The notes: generated by a model from the letters alone, not told the origin. A DNA stretch of 64,000 nt from Sphingomonas desiccabilis (GCF_004135605.1 NZ_SDPT01000002.1:868001-932000); one strand, 5' to 3'; shown: positions 45,937 to 55,107, counted from the first letter of the stretch. Numbers and translations are program-made.

Positions 45937-46599
45937 GTGCAAAACATCGTCGAAACGGCGCCCTCGCGTCGCGCATTCCTCACCTCGGGTCTCACCGTTG
46001 CGGGCGCCGTGGTCGCGTCCGGCGCCTTCGCCTCGCCGGTCCGAGCGGCCGTGCCGGCGGCCCCGGTCGCGCCGCTCACCTCGCCCCGGGCGGTGCGTCC
46101 GGCGCTGTTCCGCCGCGCGGTCGCCGCGCTCCAGGCGCATGGCAGCCGCGTCGTCAACCGCGATCGCATCGCCATCGCCGATTTCGCCGCCTCCTCGTCG
46201 GTGCCGCGCTTCCATCTCGTCGACCTGGTGAGCGGCCAGACCACGACGCTGCTGGTCGCCCATGGCAGCGGTTCGGATCCCGCGCACAGCGGCTATCTGC
46301 AGCGCTTCTCCAACCTCAACGGCTCCAATGCCTCGTGCGAGGGCGCCTTCCTCGCCTCCGACTATTATGTCGGCAAGCATGGCAAGTCGCAGCGGCTGGT
46401 CGGGCTCGATCCCACCAACGACAATGCGCTCGACCGCGCGATCGTGATCCACGGCGCCTGGTATTCCAACGCCTCGATGCTGCGCACCCATGGCAAGCTC
46501 GGCCGCAGCCAGGGCTGCTTCGCCGTCGGCGAAAGCGAGCTGGCGCAGGTGTTCGGCCACCTCGGCAACGGCCGCATGCTCTACGCCGCCAAGGTCTGA
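45937..46599 (+). CDS. Murein L,D-transpeptidase, YkuD-2 type
   Basis: 220 residues. The N terminus SRRAFLTSGLTVAGAVVASGAFA looks like a Tat-type signal. The catalytic region has VIHGAWY and the nucleophile in GRSQGCFAV. It belongs to a family different from the divergent neighbour (SxGC within a longer, beta-rich domain). The GTG start has AGGGTAGGA upstream. Confidence 0.88.
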   Translation: MQNIVETAPSRRAFLTSGLTVAGAVVASGAFASPVRAAVPAAPVAPLTSPRAVRPALFRRAVAALQAHGSRVVNRDRIAIADFAASSSVPRFHLVDLVSGQTTTLLVAHGSGSDPAHSGYLQRFSNLNGSNASCEGAFLASDYYVGKHGKSQRLVGLDPTNDNALDRAIVIHGAWYSNASMLRTHGKLGRSQGCFAVGESELAQVFGHLGNGRMLYAAKV

Positions 46600-47127
46600 C
46601 GGCACGCCCGGGCCCAGCGCCCGGGCTGTCCTACACGCGCAAGAGTCGGCAAAGTCCCTCCCGCACCAGGGGGGACTGCCATGGCCAATCAACCGAACCC
46701 CGTCTTGGCCCGCTTGGCCGCCACCGCAGCGCCACACGGACGAGGGCTACCCGCCCAAGTATCCACCGTGTTCCCGCTCAGGCGGGAACCTACGGCCAGC
46801 AGCGCAACGGCGGGTATCGGCCGGAACCCTGGGCTCCTGCCTTGGCAGGAGCACCGGCTGCATCGCAGCGGCCGTTGCGACCCGGCCCAACACGCCGCGG
46901 CCAAGACCGGAACCCGTTGCCGCACGTACCACCCGGACGCACCGCGCTTCCGCTCCGCAACCGCCGTTCTTGGCCTAACCTTAGCCTAACCTTCCGCAGT
47001 GCAGCAGGCGGTGCGGCAGCCCCCGCCCACCAGCGTGGCCGCCGTTCTTGCACGAACTTTCCGCCTTGCGGCGGCTCTCCCGGGCACGCTACCGCGCGCC
47101 CTTCCTCACGTCCGGCGGAGAACGCGC
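46600..47127. repeat. Gene-free stretch with hairpins and a dispersed repeat
   Basis: No gene can be supported. A GC-rich hairpin (46606-46628, GCCCGGGC arms) follows the transpeptidase stop. 46771-46788 has TTCCCGC / GCGGGAA arms, and 46833-46852 is a near-perfect palindrome (GCTCCTGCC / GGCAGGAGC). The last, with flanking AACCCTGG, matches the inverted copy at 29286-29315. Confidence 0.6.
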
Positions 47128-47973
47128 ATGCACTGGTCGCTCGAAGGTTTCGATCTGGATCGCTTCGTCCGCGAGACGCTGGCCGAGGATCTAGGCGAGG
47201 GGGGTGACATCACCTCCGCCGCCGTGATCCCCGCCGACGCACGCTTTGCCGGCGTTATGGACAGCCGCGACGCGATCACCGTCGCCGGCCTCCCGATCGC
47301 GCACGCCTTCTTCCGCGCGCTCGACCCGCAGGTGGAGATGGAGGCGCTGGTGCAGGACGGCGATCGCGTGGCCGCCGGCTCGCACCTGCTGCGCCTGCGC
47401 GGCAACGCCCGCGCGCTGCTGACCGCAGAGCGCTCGGCGCTCAACACCGTCCAGCATCTCTCCGGCATCGCCACGCTCACCGCCACCTATGTCGACGCGA
47501 TCCGGGGGACCGGCGCCACGCTGCTCGATACGCGCAAGACGCTGCCGGGCCTGCGTCGGGTGGAGAAATACGCCACCCGCATGGGCGGCGCGAGCAACCA
47601 CCGCATGGGGCTGTGGGATTCGGCGATGATCAAGGACAACCATGTCGCGGTGGCGGGTGGCGTCGAGGCCGCGGCGCGCCGCGCGGCCGAGGCCGGCATC
47701 GCCTCGATCATCGTGGAGGTCGACCGGCTCGACCAGATCGCCCCCGCGCTCGCCGGCGGCGCCACCCACCTGCTCCTCGACAACATGGACCCGCCGACGC
47801 TGCGCGCGGCGGTGGCGGAGGTCGGCGGCCGCGTGCCCACCGAGGCCTCGGGCGGCGTCCGGCTCGACACCATCGCCGCGATCGCTGCGACCGGCGTCAC
47901 CTATGTCTCGGTCGGCCGGCTCACCCAGTCGGCGCCCGCCGCCGACATCGGGCTCGACTTCACCGCCCTCTAA
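47128..47973 (+). CDS. nadC: Nicotinate-nucleotide diphosphorylase (carboxylating)
   Basis: Converts quinolinate and PRPP to nicotinate mononucleotide in NAD synthesis; 281 residues. Family motifs are DLGEGGDITSAAVI, ERSALNTVQHLSGIAT, DTRKTLPGLRRVEKYAT, GGASNHRMGLWDSAMIKDNH and VEVDRLDQI, with the C-terminal TEASGGVRLDTIAAIAATGV. The ATG at 47128 follows GGAG. nadA lies about 11 kb upstream. Confidence 0.95.
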   Translation: MHWSLEGFDLDRFVRETLAEDLGEGGDITSAAVIPADARFAGVMDSRDAITVAGLPIAHAFFRALDPQVEMEALVQDGDRVAAGSHLLRLRGNARALLTAERSALNTVQHLSGIATLTATYVDAIRGTGATLLDTRKTLPGLRRVEKYATRMGGASNHRMGLWDSAMIKDNHVAVAGGVEAAARRAAEAGIASIIVEVDRLDQIAPALAGGATHLLLDNMDPPTLRAAVAEVGGRVPTEASGGVRLDTIAAIAATGVTYVSVGRLTQSAPAADIGLDFTAL

Positions 47974-48034
47974 ATCGCTTGCTCCAAGGGGCGGGTCGGC
48001 TAGGCTCGGCACGGTTTACAGGGGGAGAAACACC

Positions 48035-48469
48035 ATGCGTCCCAAGTCCATTCAGCGGTTCGACATCTTCTATCTGGGTGCGCTGGCGCTCGGCCTCATC
48101 AGCACGGCCATCGGCTGGAACGCCACCATGGAGCGCATGCAGGCGGACGCCACGACAGCCGCCATCGCCACGCCCGTCATGTTGGGCAGCGTGATCATCG
48201 GCTTCGGCATCTCGCTGCTGCTGTGGTTCTTCACCTCGCGCATGCGCAGCACCGTCGCCAAGTGGATCGTGGTGATCTTCTTCGTGATCGGCGTGCTCTC
48301 GCTGGTGTTCACCGTCCTGAACGGCGCCTATCCGGGCGGCGTCAGCGGCATCCTCAGCCTCGTCTCGACCGCGCTTCAGGCCGCCGCCGTCGTCATGCTG
48401 TTCAAGCCGGACGCAGTCGCCTGGTTCAAGGGGCAGCCGACCGGCCCTGCGGAAACGCCGTTCGAATGA
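48035..48469 (+). CDS. Four-span membrane protein
   Basis: 144 residues with four predicted membrane spans (about 12-28, 48-68, 75-96 and 108-126) and few charged residues. GGGGGAGA precedes the ATG. Its stop overlaps the start of the RNase T2 gene as ATGA, so both are in one transcript. No family function known. Confidence 0.75.
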   Translation: MRPKSIQRFDIFYLGALALGLISTAIGWNATMERMQADATTAAIATPVMLGSVIIGFGISLLLWFFTSRMRSTVAKWIVVIFFVIGVLSLVFTVLNGAYPGGVSGILSLVSTALQAAAVVMLFKPDAVAWFKGQPTGPAETPFE

Positions 48470-49182
48470 TCCGTCTCTGGCACAAGGCGGCGATGCTCCT
48501 CGCCGCCGCGCTTCCCGGCACCGCCCTGGCACAAAGCACCCAGTGCAGCGTGCCGGCGGCCCTGCCGCGGCCGCACGCCGACCTGCCCACGCCCAGGCAG
48601 CCGCGCCGGGTGATCCCGATCGGCAGCTATACGCTCGCGCTCACCTGGTCGCCGCAATATTGCCGCGGCAAGGGGGCGAGGGACGACCGCTTCCAGTGCG
48701 GCCAGGGCAACCGCTTCGGCTTCACCCTGCACGGCCTCTGGCCGGACGGGGAGGGCAAGACGTGGCCGCAATATTGCAAGCCGGTGGCGCTGCTGCCCCA
48801 GGCGGTGGTGCGCAAGCATCTGTGCGCGACGCCGTCGGTGCAGCTGCTCCAGCATGAATATGCCAAGCATGGCAGCTGCATGGGGGTGACGCCGGCCGCC
48901 TATTTCGCGCGCTCAAACGCGCTCTACGGGCGGCTTCGCTTCCCGGACATGGACGCGCTGTCGCGCCGGCCCAGCCTCACCGCGGGCCAGCTCGCGCAGG
49001 CGATCGCCCGCGCGAACCCCGGCATCACCGCCAACATGATGCGGATCACCGCGACGCGGGACGGCTGGCTGGACGAGGTCTGGCTGTGTCTCGACAAGCG
49101 GCTGCGCTACCGCGCCTGCCCGGCGCACCAGGGCGGCCTCACCGCCAACGCCCCGCTCCGGATCTGGCGCGGGCACCGCTAG
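48466..49182 (+). CDS. RNase T2-family secreted ribonuclease
   Basis: 238 residues. Signal peptide (about 1-22, ending ALAQ). The two catalytic sequences are FTLHGLWPD (His about 89) and EYAKHGSC (Glu about 131, His about 135), with several Cys for disulfides. It degrades RNA non-specifically in the periplasm or outside the cell. It starts within the preceding membrane-protein stop. The barstar-like gene 5 kb upstream inhibits a different RNase fold, so the two are probably unrelated. Confidence 0.92.
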   Translation: MIRLWHKAAMLLAAALPGTALAQSTQCSVPAALPRPHADLPTPRQPRRVIPIGSYTLALTWSPQYCRGKGARDDRFQCGQGNRFGFTLHGLWPDGEGKTWPQYCKPVALLPQAVVRKHLCATPSVQLLQHEYAKHGSCMGVTPAAYFARSNALYGRLRFPDMDALSRRPSLTAGQLAQAIARANPGITANMMRITATRDGWLDEVWLCLDKRLRYRACPAHQGGLTANAPLRIWRGHR

Positions 49183-49224
49183 GGAGGGAGGGGCCGGTCG
49201 CCACGGCGGCGGCCGGCTCGCCCG

Positions 49225-49659
49225 TCAGACGTTGTCGACGACCGCCGTGCCGGGGTGGTGCTTGTCCAGGTGCCGCTTGATGATCCGGAGGTTGCGGGTG
49301 TTGGACCGGAAGAACAGGTCCGGCACCGCGCCCACCACCGGGATCAGGCCCAGCGCCCAGTCGACGCCCACGTTGCCGGCCATGCGCGCCATCTGGACCT
49401 TGGACATGCCCAGGTTTCGGGCTTCCCAGACCATGTAGCTGCCCATCGCCGCGCCGATGAAGCTGCCGCCCACCGGCAGCAGGTTGAAGAACAGGTCCAG
49501 GCCGACCGGCACGTTGATGCCGGGGATCACGAAGCTGCGCTCCAGCAGCCGCTCCAGCGCCACCAGCCGCTTGCGGACGGCAGCGGCGTCACGACCCAAG
49601 GGCACGACTTCGGCCAGGCGATCGAACGCTTCGGGCGGGATGCGGGAGGTGCGGCTCAT
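49225..49659 (-). CDS. DUF4112 protein
   Basis: 144 residues. The conserved DUF4112 part is ERSFVIPGINVPVGLDLFFNLLPVGGSFIGAAMGSYMVWEARNLGM, followed by NVGVDWALGLIPVVGAVPDLFFRSNTRNLRIIKRHL. Hydrophobic segments suggest membrane association. ATG at 49659. No known function. Confidence 0.83.
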   Translation of the reverse strand: MSRTSRIPPEAFDRLAEVVPLGRDAAAVRKRLVALERLLERSFVIPGINVPVGLDLFFNLLPVGGSFIGAAMGSYMVWEARNLGMSKVQMARMAGNVGVDWALGLIPVVGAVPDLFFRSNTRNLRIIKRHLDKHHPGTAVVDNV

Positions 49660-49664
49660 GGCTG

Positions 49665-51143
49665 TTAGCTGGGGTCGCCGCGCAGGTGATTCAACGGGTG
49701 CCACGCGCGCGGGTTGGGCGTCCAGGCGCGCAGCCGCGGCGACACCAGCGACCAGCGCAGCGGCAGGGCGAGCGGCACGAAGCTCGCGTCCGCCGCCAGC
49801 GCCGCATCGCCGTCCGCCAGCAGCCGCCCGCGCGTCTCCGCATCGGGCGCATCGGCGGCGGCATCGATGATCGACCGGATCATCGGGTCGCAGGCGACAC
49901 ACGCATTGTCGAGGTACCAGCGCCCCGAATCGAGCGGTGCGACCTTGTCGACCAGGCGCAAGTCGGCGTCGGCGGCATCGATCGCGACCCGCTCCACGGG
50001 CAGGCCGATGGCGCGCAGCGACCGGGCGATGCCGCCCCACAGCAGGTTCCCGCCGGAACCCTCCGGCAGCGCGATTCGCAGCGGCGCCATGTCCGGATGG
50101 TCCGCCACCCAGATCGCGACCCGTGCCCGCGCTTGCGAGACGGTGTCCTCCGTCGGCGTGGCCGGCCACGGAAAAGCGGCTGGGGCCGCGGCGGAGTCGA
50201 GCTGCGCCGGGAGCAGCGCGGCCACAGGCGCCCACTCCTCGCGCACCCCAGCCGCGATGGCGCTGCGGTCGAGCGCGCCCGCCAGCGCGGCCCGGTTGGC
50301 GGTCTCGGCCAGGAAGCCGTGCCGCCGTGCCACGGCCAGTCCGAACAGCCCCACCGCCGGATCGACCCGGATGCTCGCCGGCGCGACCTGCGCGATCGCG
50401 AGCAATGGCCAGTCGACGACCCCGCCGCCCAGCACCAGGTCGATGTCCCCGCGGGTGAAGCGCAGCACTGCCCGCGCGGCGCTGTCCCCGCGCAGTTCGA
50501 CGATCTCGGCGGGGCTGGGCGGCGTGTCCGCGTCCTCGTCGTCCAGTCCGCGGATCGGCCGTAGCTGTTGCGCGCCCCGCACCGGCTGGCCAAGCTCGAA
50601 GGGCCCGGTGCCTCGCAGCTTGCGCCCCTGAAAGATGGCGAGCTCCGGCTGCGCCAGCAGCTTCAGGAACTCCGGCTGGGGCCGGCGCAGGCGGATCTCG
50701 ACGACCTCGGGCGTCATCTCGATGATCTCGTCGACGAGTCGCAGCGCGCCGGCCAACGGTTTGTGGTGCGCCGGGCGGACGGCGCGCTTGAGCGTCGCCA
50801 CGACCTCGCTCGCGGTCACCCGGTTGCCGTCCGGCCACCGCGCGTCGCCCAGGCGAAAGATATAGCTCTGGCCCTCGTCGATCACGATCCACCGCTCGGC
50901 AAGCGCGGGCTCAACCTGCCCGGCGGCATCGAAGCGGACGAGGCCCTGCGCCGTCGCTCCCATCAGCACGCGCTCGGCGGGGGAGAGCTCGATCCGCGAT
51001 GGATCTGCCACCCGAGCCGTCCCGCCCACGACGCTGACGGCCACCGCCGAATCGTCGGGTCGTCGGTCGCAACCGCCGAGCACCAGCGCAGCCGCGGCGA
51101 TTAGTAGGGGGAAGCGGGCGTGGGAGAAGGGAAGGGACGCCAT
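49665..51143 (-). CDS. Family-5 extracellular solute-binding lipoprotein
   Basis: 492 residues. Lipobox LVLGGC gives a lipoprotein. The rest follows the peptide/nickel-binding family 5 layout: GATAQGLVRFDAAGQVEPALAERWIVIDEGQSYIFRLGDARWPDGNRVTASEVVATLKRA. No permease or ATPase genes are next to it, which is unusual for an ABC transporter. AGGAAGG precedes the ATG. The DUF4112 gene follows on the same strand after 5 bases. Confidence 0.82.
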   Translation of the reverse strand: MASLPFSHARFPLLIAAAALVLGGCDRRPDDSAVAVSVVGGTARVADPSRIELSPAERVLMGATAQGLVRFDAAGQVEPALAERWIVIDEGQSYIFRLGDARWPDGNRVTASEVVATLKRAVRPAHHKPLAGALRLVDEIIEMTPEVVEIRLRRPQPEFLKLLAQPELAIFQGRKLRGTGPFELGQPVRGAQQLRPIRGLDDEDADTPPSPAEIVELRGDSAARAVLRFTRGDIDLVLGGGVVDWPLLAIAQVAPASIRVDPAVGLFGLAVARRHGFLAETANRAALAGALDRSAIAAGVREEWAPVAALLPAQLDSAAAPAAFPWPATPTEDTVSQARARVAIWVADHPDMAPLRIALPEGSGGNLLWGGIARSLRAIGLPVERVAIDAADADLRLVDKVAPLDSGRWYLDNACVACDPMIRSIIDAAADAPDAETRGRLLADGDAALAADASFVPLALPLRWSLVSPRLRAWTPNPRAWHPLNHLRGDPS

Positions 51144-51186
51144 GATCCCTTCCTGCCATCGACGGGCGCGGAGCGCCACATGGTGG

Positions 51187-51272
51187 TGGTGCGGACGGCG
51201 GGACTCGAACCCGCACTCCTGTTCGGAAGCCGATTTTAAGTCGGCTGCGTCTACCGGTTTCGCCACGTCCGC
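51187..51272 (-). tRNA. tRNA-Leu (UAA)
   Basis: Read on the - strand: acceptor arms GCGGACG / CGTCCGC, D-arm GGCGAAACCGGTAGACGC, anticodon loop CTTAAAA with anticodon UAA, a long class II variable arm, GGTTCGAGTC in the T-arm, and an encoded CCA end. 86 bases, as expected for tRNA-Leu. Confidence 0.95.
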
Positions 51273-51343
51273 ATGGCGGCACGGGAACCGCACGGCTGCT
51301 CCCGCGTCAAGCGCGGCGTTGCGCCAGCCCTCGCCATGGAACG

Positions 51344-51622
51344 TCAGACGTTCAGGCGCGCGCGCATTTCCTTGCCGGGTTTGAAATAGGGGACGCGCTT
51401 GGCATCCACTTCGACGGTCTCGCCGGTGCGCGGGTTGCGACCGGTGCGTGCATCGCGTGCACGGGTGGAAAAAGCACCGAAGCCGCGGAGCTCGACGCGC
51501 CCGTCTTCCTTCAACTGCTCGACGATGCTGTCGAAGAAGACCGTGACGATCCGTTCCACGTCGCGCGCGGGCAGGCCGGGATTATCGGCGACCAGGCGCT
51601 GTACGAGTTCAGATCGGATCAT
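51344..51622 (-). CDS. ihfB: Integration host factor subunit beta
   Basis: 92 residues. DNA-bending nucleoid protein; the heterodimer with IHF-alpha makes sharp bends at promoters and replication sites. [57 protein letters not shown] and [13 protein letters not shown] are the family's N-terminal helices, DNA-contact arm (Pro in GRNPRTG) and C terminus. Start 51622 has GAGG at a proper distance; an ATG 15 bases earlier is less likely. It follows rpsA and cmk on the same strand, a conserved order. Confidence 0.95.
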   Translation of the reverse strand: MIRSELVQRLVADNPGLPARDVERIVTVFFDSIVEQLKEDGRVELRGFGAFSTRARDARTGRNPRTGETVEVDAKRVPYFKPGKEMRARLNV

Positions 51623-51728
51623 GTCGGCCTCATCCAACCCGCCGGGTATCGGCGGAAGCGGTCGTTACGCAGGGGAACCGAACAGCTAGTTCGACAGGAG
51701 CCGAACTGCAATACAAGTTAACGCATTT

Positions 51729-51759
51729 GCCGCGGCGGGAAGCAACTCCCCGCCGCGGC
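51729..51759. terminator. GC-rich hairpin between rpsA and ihfB
   Basis: GCCGCGGCGGG (51729-51739) and CCCGCCGCGGC (51749-51759) pair perfectly, 8 bases beyond the rpsA stop. No clear T-run, so possibly a stabiliser or Rho-assisted terminator. Confidence 0.5.
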
Positions 51760-51766
51760 GCAATGC

Positions 51767-53476
51767 TTAGCGGCCTTCGCCGCGGGCCTTCAGGGCTTCG
51801 CCCAGGATGTCGCCCAGCGACGCCCCCGAGTCGGACGAGCCATACTGTGCAACTGCCTGCTTCTCTTCGGCGATCTGCATCGCCTTGACCGAGAAGGTCG
51901 GCTTCTTCGAACGGTCGAAACCCGACACCATCGCGTCGAACTTCTGGCCGACCTGGAAGCGCTCCGGACGCTGCTCGTCGCGGTCGCGGCCGAGGTCCGT
52001 GCGCTTGATGAAGCCGGTGGCGCCATCTTCGCCGGCCTGCACTTCGAGGCCCGCGTCGCGGACTTCAAGCACGGTGACGGTGATGATCGCACCCTTGTTG
52101 AGACGGTCGCCCGAGGTGGTCACGCCCACCGCCGGAGCACCGCGCTCGAGCTGCTTCATGCCGAGCGAGATACGCTCCTTGTCCGGCTCCACGGCGAGCA
52201 CGACGGCCTGAACCATCTCGCCCTTGCGGTGCAGGTTGAGCGCGTCCTCGCCCGAAATGCCCCATGCGATGTCCGACATGTGGACCATGCCGTCGACGTC
52301 GCCGTCCAGGCCCACGAACAGGCCGAACTCGGTCGCGTTCTTGACTTCGCCCTCGACGGTCGAACCGACCGGGTGGGTCTCGGCGAAACGCTCCCACGGG
52401 TTCGCCTGGGCCTGCTTGAGGCCGAGCGAGATGCGGCGCTTTTCCTGATCGACCTCGAGGACGATGACCTCGACCTCCTGGCTGGTCGACACGATCTTGC
52501 CCGGGTGGACGTTCTTCTTGGTCCAGCTCATCTCGGACACGTGGACGAGGCCCTCGATGCCCGGCTCCAGCTCGACGAACGCACCATATTCGGTGATGTT
52601 GGTCACGCGGCCCGCCAGCTTGGCGCCGACCGGATACTTGACCGAAGCGCCATCCCACGGATCGCTCTCAAGCTGCTTCATGCCGAGCGAGATGCGCTGC
52701 GTGTCGCGGTTGATGCGGATGATCTGCACGCGCACCGTGTCGCCGATGTTGAGCATCTCCGACGGGTGGCCGACGCGCTTGTAGCTGAGATCCGTGACGT
52801 GCAGCAGGCCGTCGATGCCGCCCAGGTCCACGAACGCACCGTAATCGGTGATGTTCTTGACGACGCCGTCGATCACCTGACCTTCGTGCAGCGACTGGAT
52901 CAGGCCCGAACGCTGCTCGGCGCGGGTCTCTTCCAGCACCGCGCGGCGCGAGACGACGATGTTGCCGCGCTTGCGGTCCATCTTCAGGATCTGGAACGGC
53001 TGCGGGATGTCCATCAGCGGGGTCACGTCGCGGACCGGACGGATATCGACCTGGGAGCCCGGCAGGAACGCCACGGCGCCCGACAGGTCGACGGTGAAGC
53101 CACCCTTCACGCGGCCGAAGATCACGCCTTCGACGCGGGCCGACTTGGCGAACTCGGTTTCCAGCTTGTCCCAGGCGGCTTCGCGGCGGGCGCGGTCGCG
53201 GCTGAGCATCGCTTCGCCGTTCGCGTTCTCGACGCGGTCGACATAGACTTCGACTTCGTCGCCGACCTTCAGGTCCGCCTTCTGGCCCGGCGCTGCGAAC
53301 TCGCGCAGCGGCACGCGGCCTTCCGACTTCAGGCCCACGTCGATGACGGCGAGGTCGTTCTCGATGCCGGTGACGGTCCCGATGACCACGCGGCCTTCGA
53401 AGCTGTCGGCCTGACCCAGCGTCTGGTCAAGCATCGCCGCGAAATCGTCGCGGCTCGGGTTTGCCAAAGAGGCCAT
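51767..53476 (-). CDS. rpsA: 30S ribosomal protein S1
   Basis: 569 residues; binds mRNA and recruits it to the small subunit. Six S1 RNA-binding domains in tandem, with repeats such as GVVKNITDYGAFVDLGGIDGLLHVTDLS, GRVTNITEYGAFVELEPGIEGLVHVSEMS and GEVKNATEFGLFVGLDGDVDGMVHMSDIAW. ATG at 53476 (MASLANPSRDDF) follows AGGAACT. A terminator lies between cmk and rpsA. Confidence 0.97.
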   Translation of the reverse strand: MASLANPSRDDFAAMLDQTLGQADSFEGRVVIGTVTGIENDLAVIDVGLKSEGRVPLREFAAPGQKADLKVGDEVEVYVDRVENANGEAMLSRDRARREAAWDKLETEFAKSARVEGVIFGRVKGGFTVDLSGAVAFLPGSQVDIRPVRDVTPLMDIPQPFQILKMDRKRGNIVVSRRAVLEETRAEQRSGLIQSLHEGQVIDGVVKNITDYGAFVDLGGIDGLLHVTDLSYKRVGHPSEMLNIGDTVRVQIIRINRDTQRISLGMKQLESDPWDGASVKYPVGAKLAGRVTNITEYGAFVELEPGIEGLVHVSEMSWTKKNVHPGKIVSTSQEVEVIVLEVDQEKRRISLGLKQAQANPWERFAETHPVGSTVEGEVKNATEFGLFVGLDGDVDGMVHMSDIAWGISGEDALNLHRKGEMVQAVVLAVEPDKERISLGMKQLERGAPAVGVTTSGDRLNKGAIITVTVLEVRDAGLEVQAGEDGATGFIKRTDLGRDRDEQRPERFQVGQKFDAMVSGFDRSKKPTFSVKAMQIAEEKQAVAQYGSSDSGASLGDILGEALKARGEGR

Positions 53477-53612
53477 TAGAGTTCCTGGTTCCTGTACGTT
53501 TTTCCGGCCGGCCGGTTGGTTCCGGCGGTCTTTGACCGGTGTCGCCGCGGCGGCCGGATGCCGGTCGCGGCATTCGTCGGACAGCTGCTGCAAGGGCCTT
53601 CACGCTGCATGT

Positions 53613-53645
53613 GAAAAAGGGCGCGTGAGGAATCACCTCCGCGCC
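53613..53645 (-). terminator. Rho-independent terminator between cmk and rpsA
   Basis: On the - strand GGCGCG-GAGG pairs with CCTC-A-CGCGCC around TGATT, followed by C and five T. It would limit read-through from cmk into rpsA, so rpsA probably has its own promoter in the remaining leader (53477-53612), where no convincing promoter was recognised. Confidence 0.78.
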
Positions 53646-53726
53646 GGCCCCGCGAGCAACCGCTCGTCGAACCCCGTACGCATAGCGCAGATGCAAGCAA
53701 TTCGCAAGCTTGGGAGGTGCCGCCGA

Positions 53727-54350
53727 TCAGGCGGTGACGCGTGCGTCCACCAGTTCGACCGCGCGCTGCACGGCGGCCTCGATCGACAGGAAGCTGGTGT
53801 CGAGCGGGGCTGCGTCCGCGGCCATCATCATCGGCGCATTGGCACGCCCGGCATCCCGCTCGTCACGCGCGCGGATGTCGGCCAGAACCTTGTCGTAGGT
53901 GACGGGCGAGCCCTGCTTCTGGAGTTCCAGGTGGCGGCGGCGTGCCCGGATCGCGGGGGTGGCCTTCACGAACAGCTTGGCGTCGGCGTCGGGCGCGATC
54001 ACCGTCCCGATGTCCCGGCCGTCCAGGACCGCCCCGCCCGGCTGGGCCGCAAAGCGCCGCTGGCGTTGGAGCAGCGCGGCGCGCACCAGCGCATGGGCGG
54101 AGACCACCGATGCGATCTGGCCGACCTCGTCGCTCCGCAGCCACGGATCCTCCAGCAGCCGGTCCTCAAAGCCACAGGCGGCGATCGCATCGGCCTCCCG
54201 CTCGGGCGTGAGCTTGTCGCGAAGCACGGTCGCGGCGACGGCGCGATAGAGCAGCCCGGTGTCGAGATGGGGGAGGTTGTAATGGCGGGAAAGCGCCCGG
54301 GCGATGGTGCCCTTACCCGATGCGGCGGGTCCGTCGACTGCGATGATCAT
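53727..54350 (-). CDS. cmk: Cytidylate kinase
   Basis: Phosphorylates CMP and dCMP with ATP; 207 residues, cytosolic. The P-loop is GPAASGKGT (7-15), followed by LDTGLLYRAVA, AVLDGRDIGTVIAPDADAKLFV and ARRRHLE. The ATG at 54350 fits the family start MIIAVDGPAASGKG. Order cmk-rpsA-ihfB is typical of proteobacteria. It is divergent from the TIGR02300 gene. Confidence 0.95.
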   Translation of the reverse strand: MIIAVDGPAASGKGTIARALSRHYNLPHLDTGLLYRAVAATVLRDKLTPEREADAIAACGFEDRLLEDPWLRSDEVGQIASVVSAHALVRAALLQRQRRFAAQPGGAVLDGRDIGTVIAPDADAKLFVKATPAIRARRRHLELQKQGSPVTYDKVLADIRARDERDAGRANAPMMMAADAAPLDTSFLSIEAAVQRAVELVDARVTA

Positions 54351-54558
54351 GGCCGACCCCTTGCCGCAACCGGAGCGGTCGTCAAGCGGCGGGGCGCGGC
54401 GGACCGCAGATCTGCCTCGCCTCGAAGCATCAGCCGCCGCGCGAGGCCTTGGGGGTGGCGGTTTTTGACAGCGCCCTTGCGCTATGGCAAGGCGCGCGCC
54501 ACTTCTCGGGCACCAGTCCCGATACCCAAAATCCCACACCGAAAGGCAAGAGCGGCAC

Positions 54559-54879
54559 ATGGTGAAGCCGGAATGGGGCACGAAGCGGACGTGCCCGAAA
54601 TGCGCGACGCGCTTCTATGACCTTGGCAAGGAAGATCCCGTCACCTGCATCGAATGCGGCGTGACCTGGAATCCGGAGCCGATCCTGAAGTCCAAGCAGC
54701 CGCTTCCCTTCGAAGCTGCCAAGCCCGTCGGCGAGAAGGAGGCGGACAAGGATTCCGATCTCGGCGACGAGGATCTGGACATCGACGGTGAGGATGAGCC
54801 CTCGGCCGACGACGACGTCGATCTCGGCGGCGACGACGATCTGGGCGTCAACACCCAGGACGAAGACGAGGAAAACTGA
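54559..54879 (+). CDS. TIGR02300-family acidic protein
   Basis: 106 residues. The N-terminal half holds a zinc-ribbon-like pair of Cys motifs (CPKC and CIEC) around FYDLGKEDP; the C-terminal half is almost entirely Asp/Glu. This layout matches the alphaproteobacterial TIGR02300 family. The function is unknown; the shape suggests a small nucleic-acid- or protein-binding factor. It is followed by a hairpin and tRNA-Ala. Confidence 0.9.
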   Translation: MVKPEWGTKRTCPKCATRFYDLGKEDPVTCIECGVTWNPEPILKSKQPLPFEAAKPVGEKEADKDSDLGDEDLDIDGEDEPSADDDVDLGGDDDLGVNTQDEDEEN

Positions 54880-54920
54880 TCCTCGCGCCGGACGCTGAGC
54901 CGGCGATTTGAAAAAAGGTT

Positions 54921-54948
54921 GGGCAAGCGCCGAAAAGGCGCTTGCCAA
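54921..54948 (+). terminator. Hairpin after the TIGR02300 gene
   Basis: GGCAAGCGCC and GGCGCTTGCC pair perfectly around GAAAA. No T-run follows, so the role may be stabilisation or Rho-assisted termination before the tRNA gene. Confidence 0.55.
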
Positions 54949-55031
54949 GCCCAAAAGGCCCGATTAGAGGGCGCCTTCCCCGGACACGGGGATCCCGGAG
55001 CGGCTCCGACAAGGAGCGGCAAAAACGGCGT

Positions 55032-55107
55032 GGGGCCGTAGCTCAGCTGGGAGAGCGTCGCAATGGCATTGCGAAGGTCAGGGGTTCGATCCCCCTCGGC
55101 TCCACCA
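55032..55107 (+). tRNA. tRNA-Ala (GGC)
   Basis: Acceptor GGGGCCG / CGGCTCC (one G-U), D-arm GCTCAGCTGGGAGAGC, anticodon loop ATGGCAT giving anticodon GGC, T-arm GGGGTTCGATCCCC, encoded CCA. 76 bases. Confidence 0.96.

Noticed and set aside
46681..46989. A 102-codon + strand frame upstream of nadC
   Set aside because: It reads through hairpins of a dispersed repeat, so the translation is an accident of repeat sequence.
42956..49182. A barnase/barstar-like toxin-antitoxin pair formed by the barstar-like gene and the RNase T2 gene
   Set aside because: They are 5 kb apart; RNase T2 is exported and unrelated to barnase, so barstar would not be expected to inhibit it.
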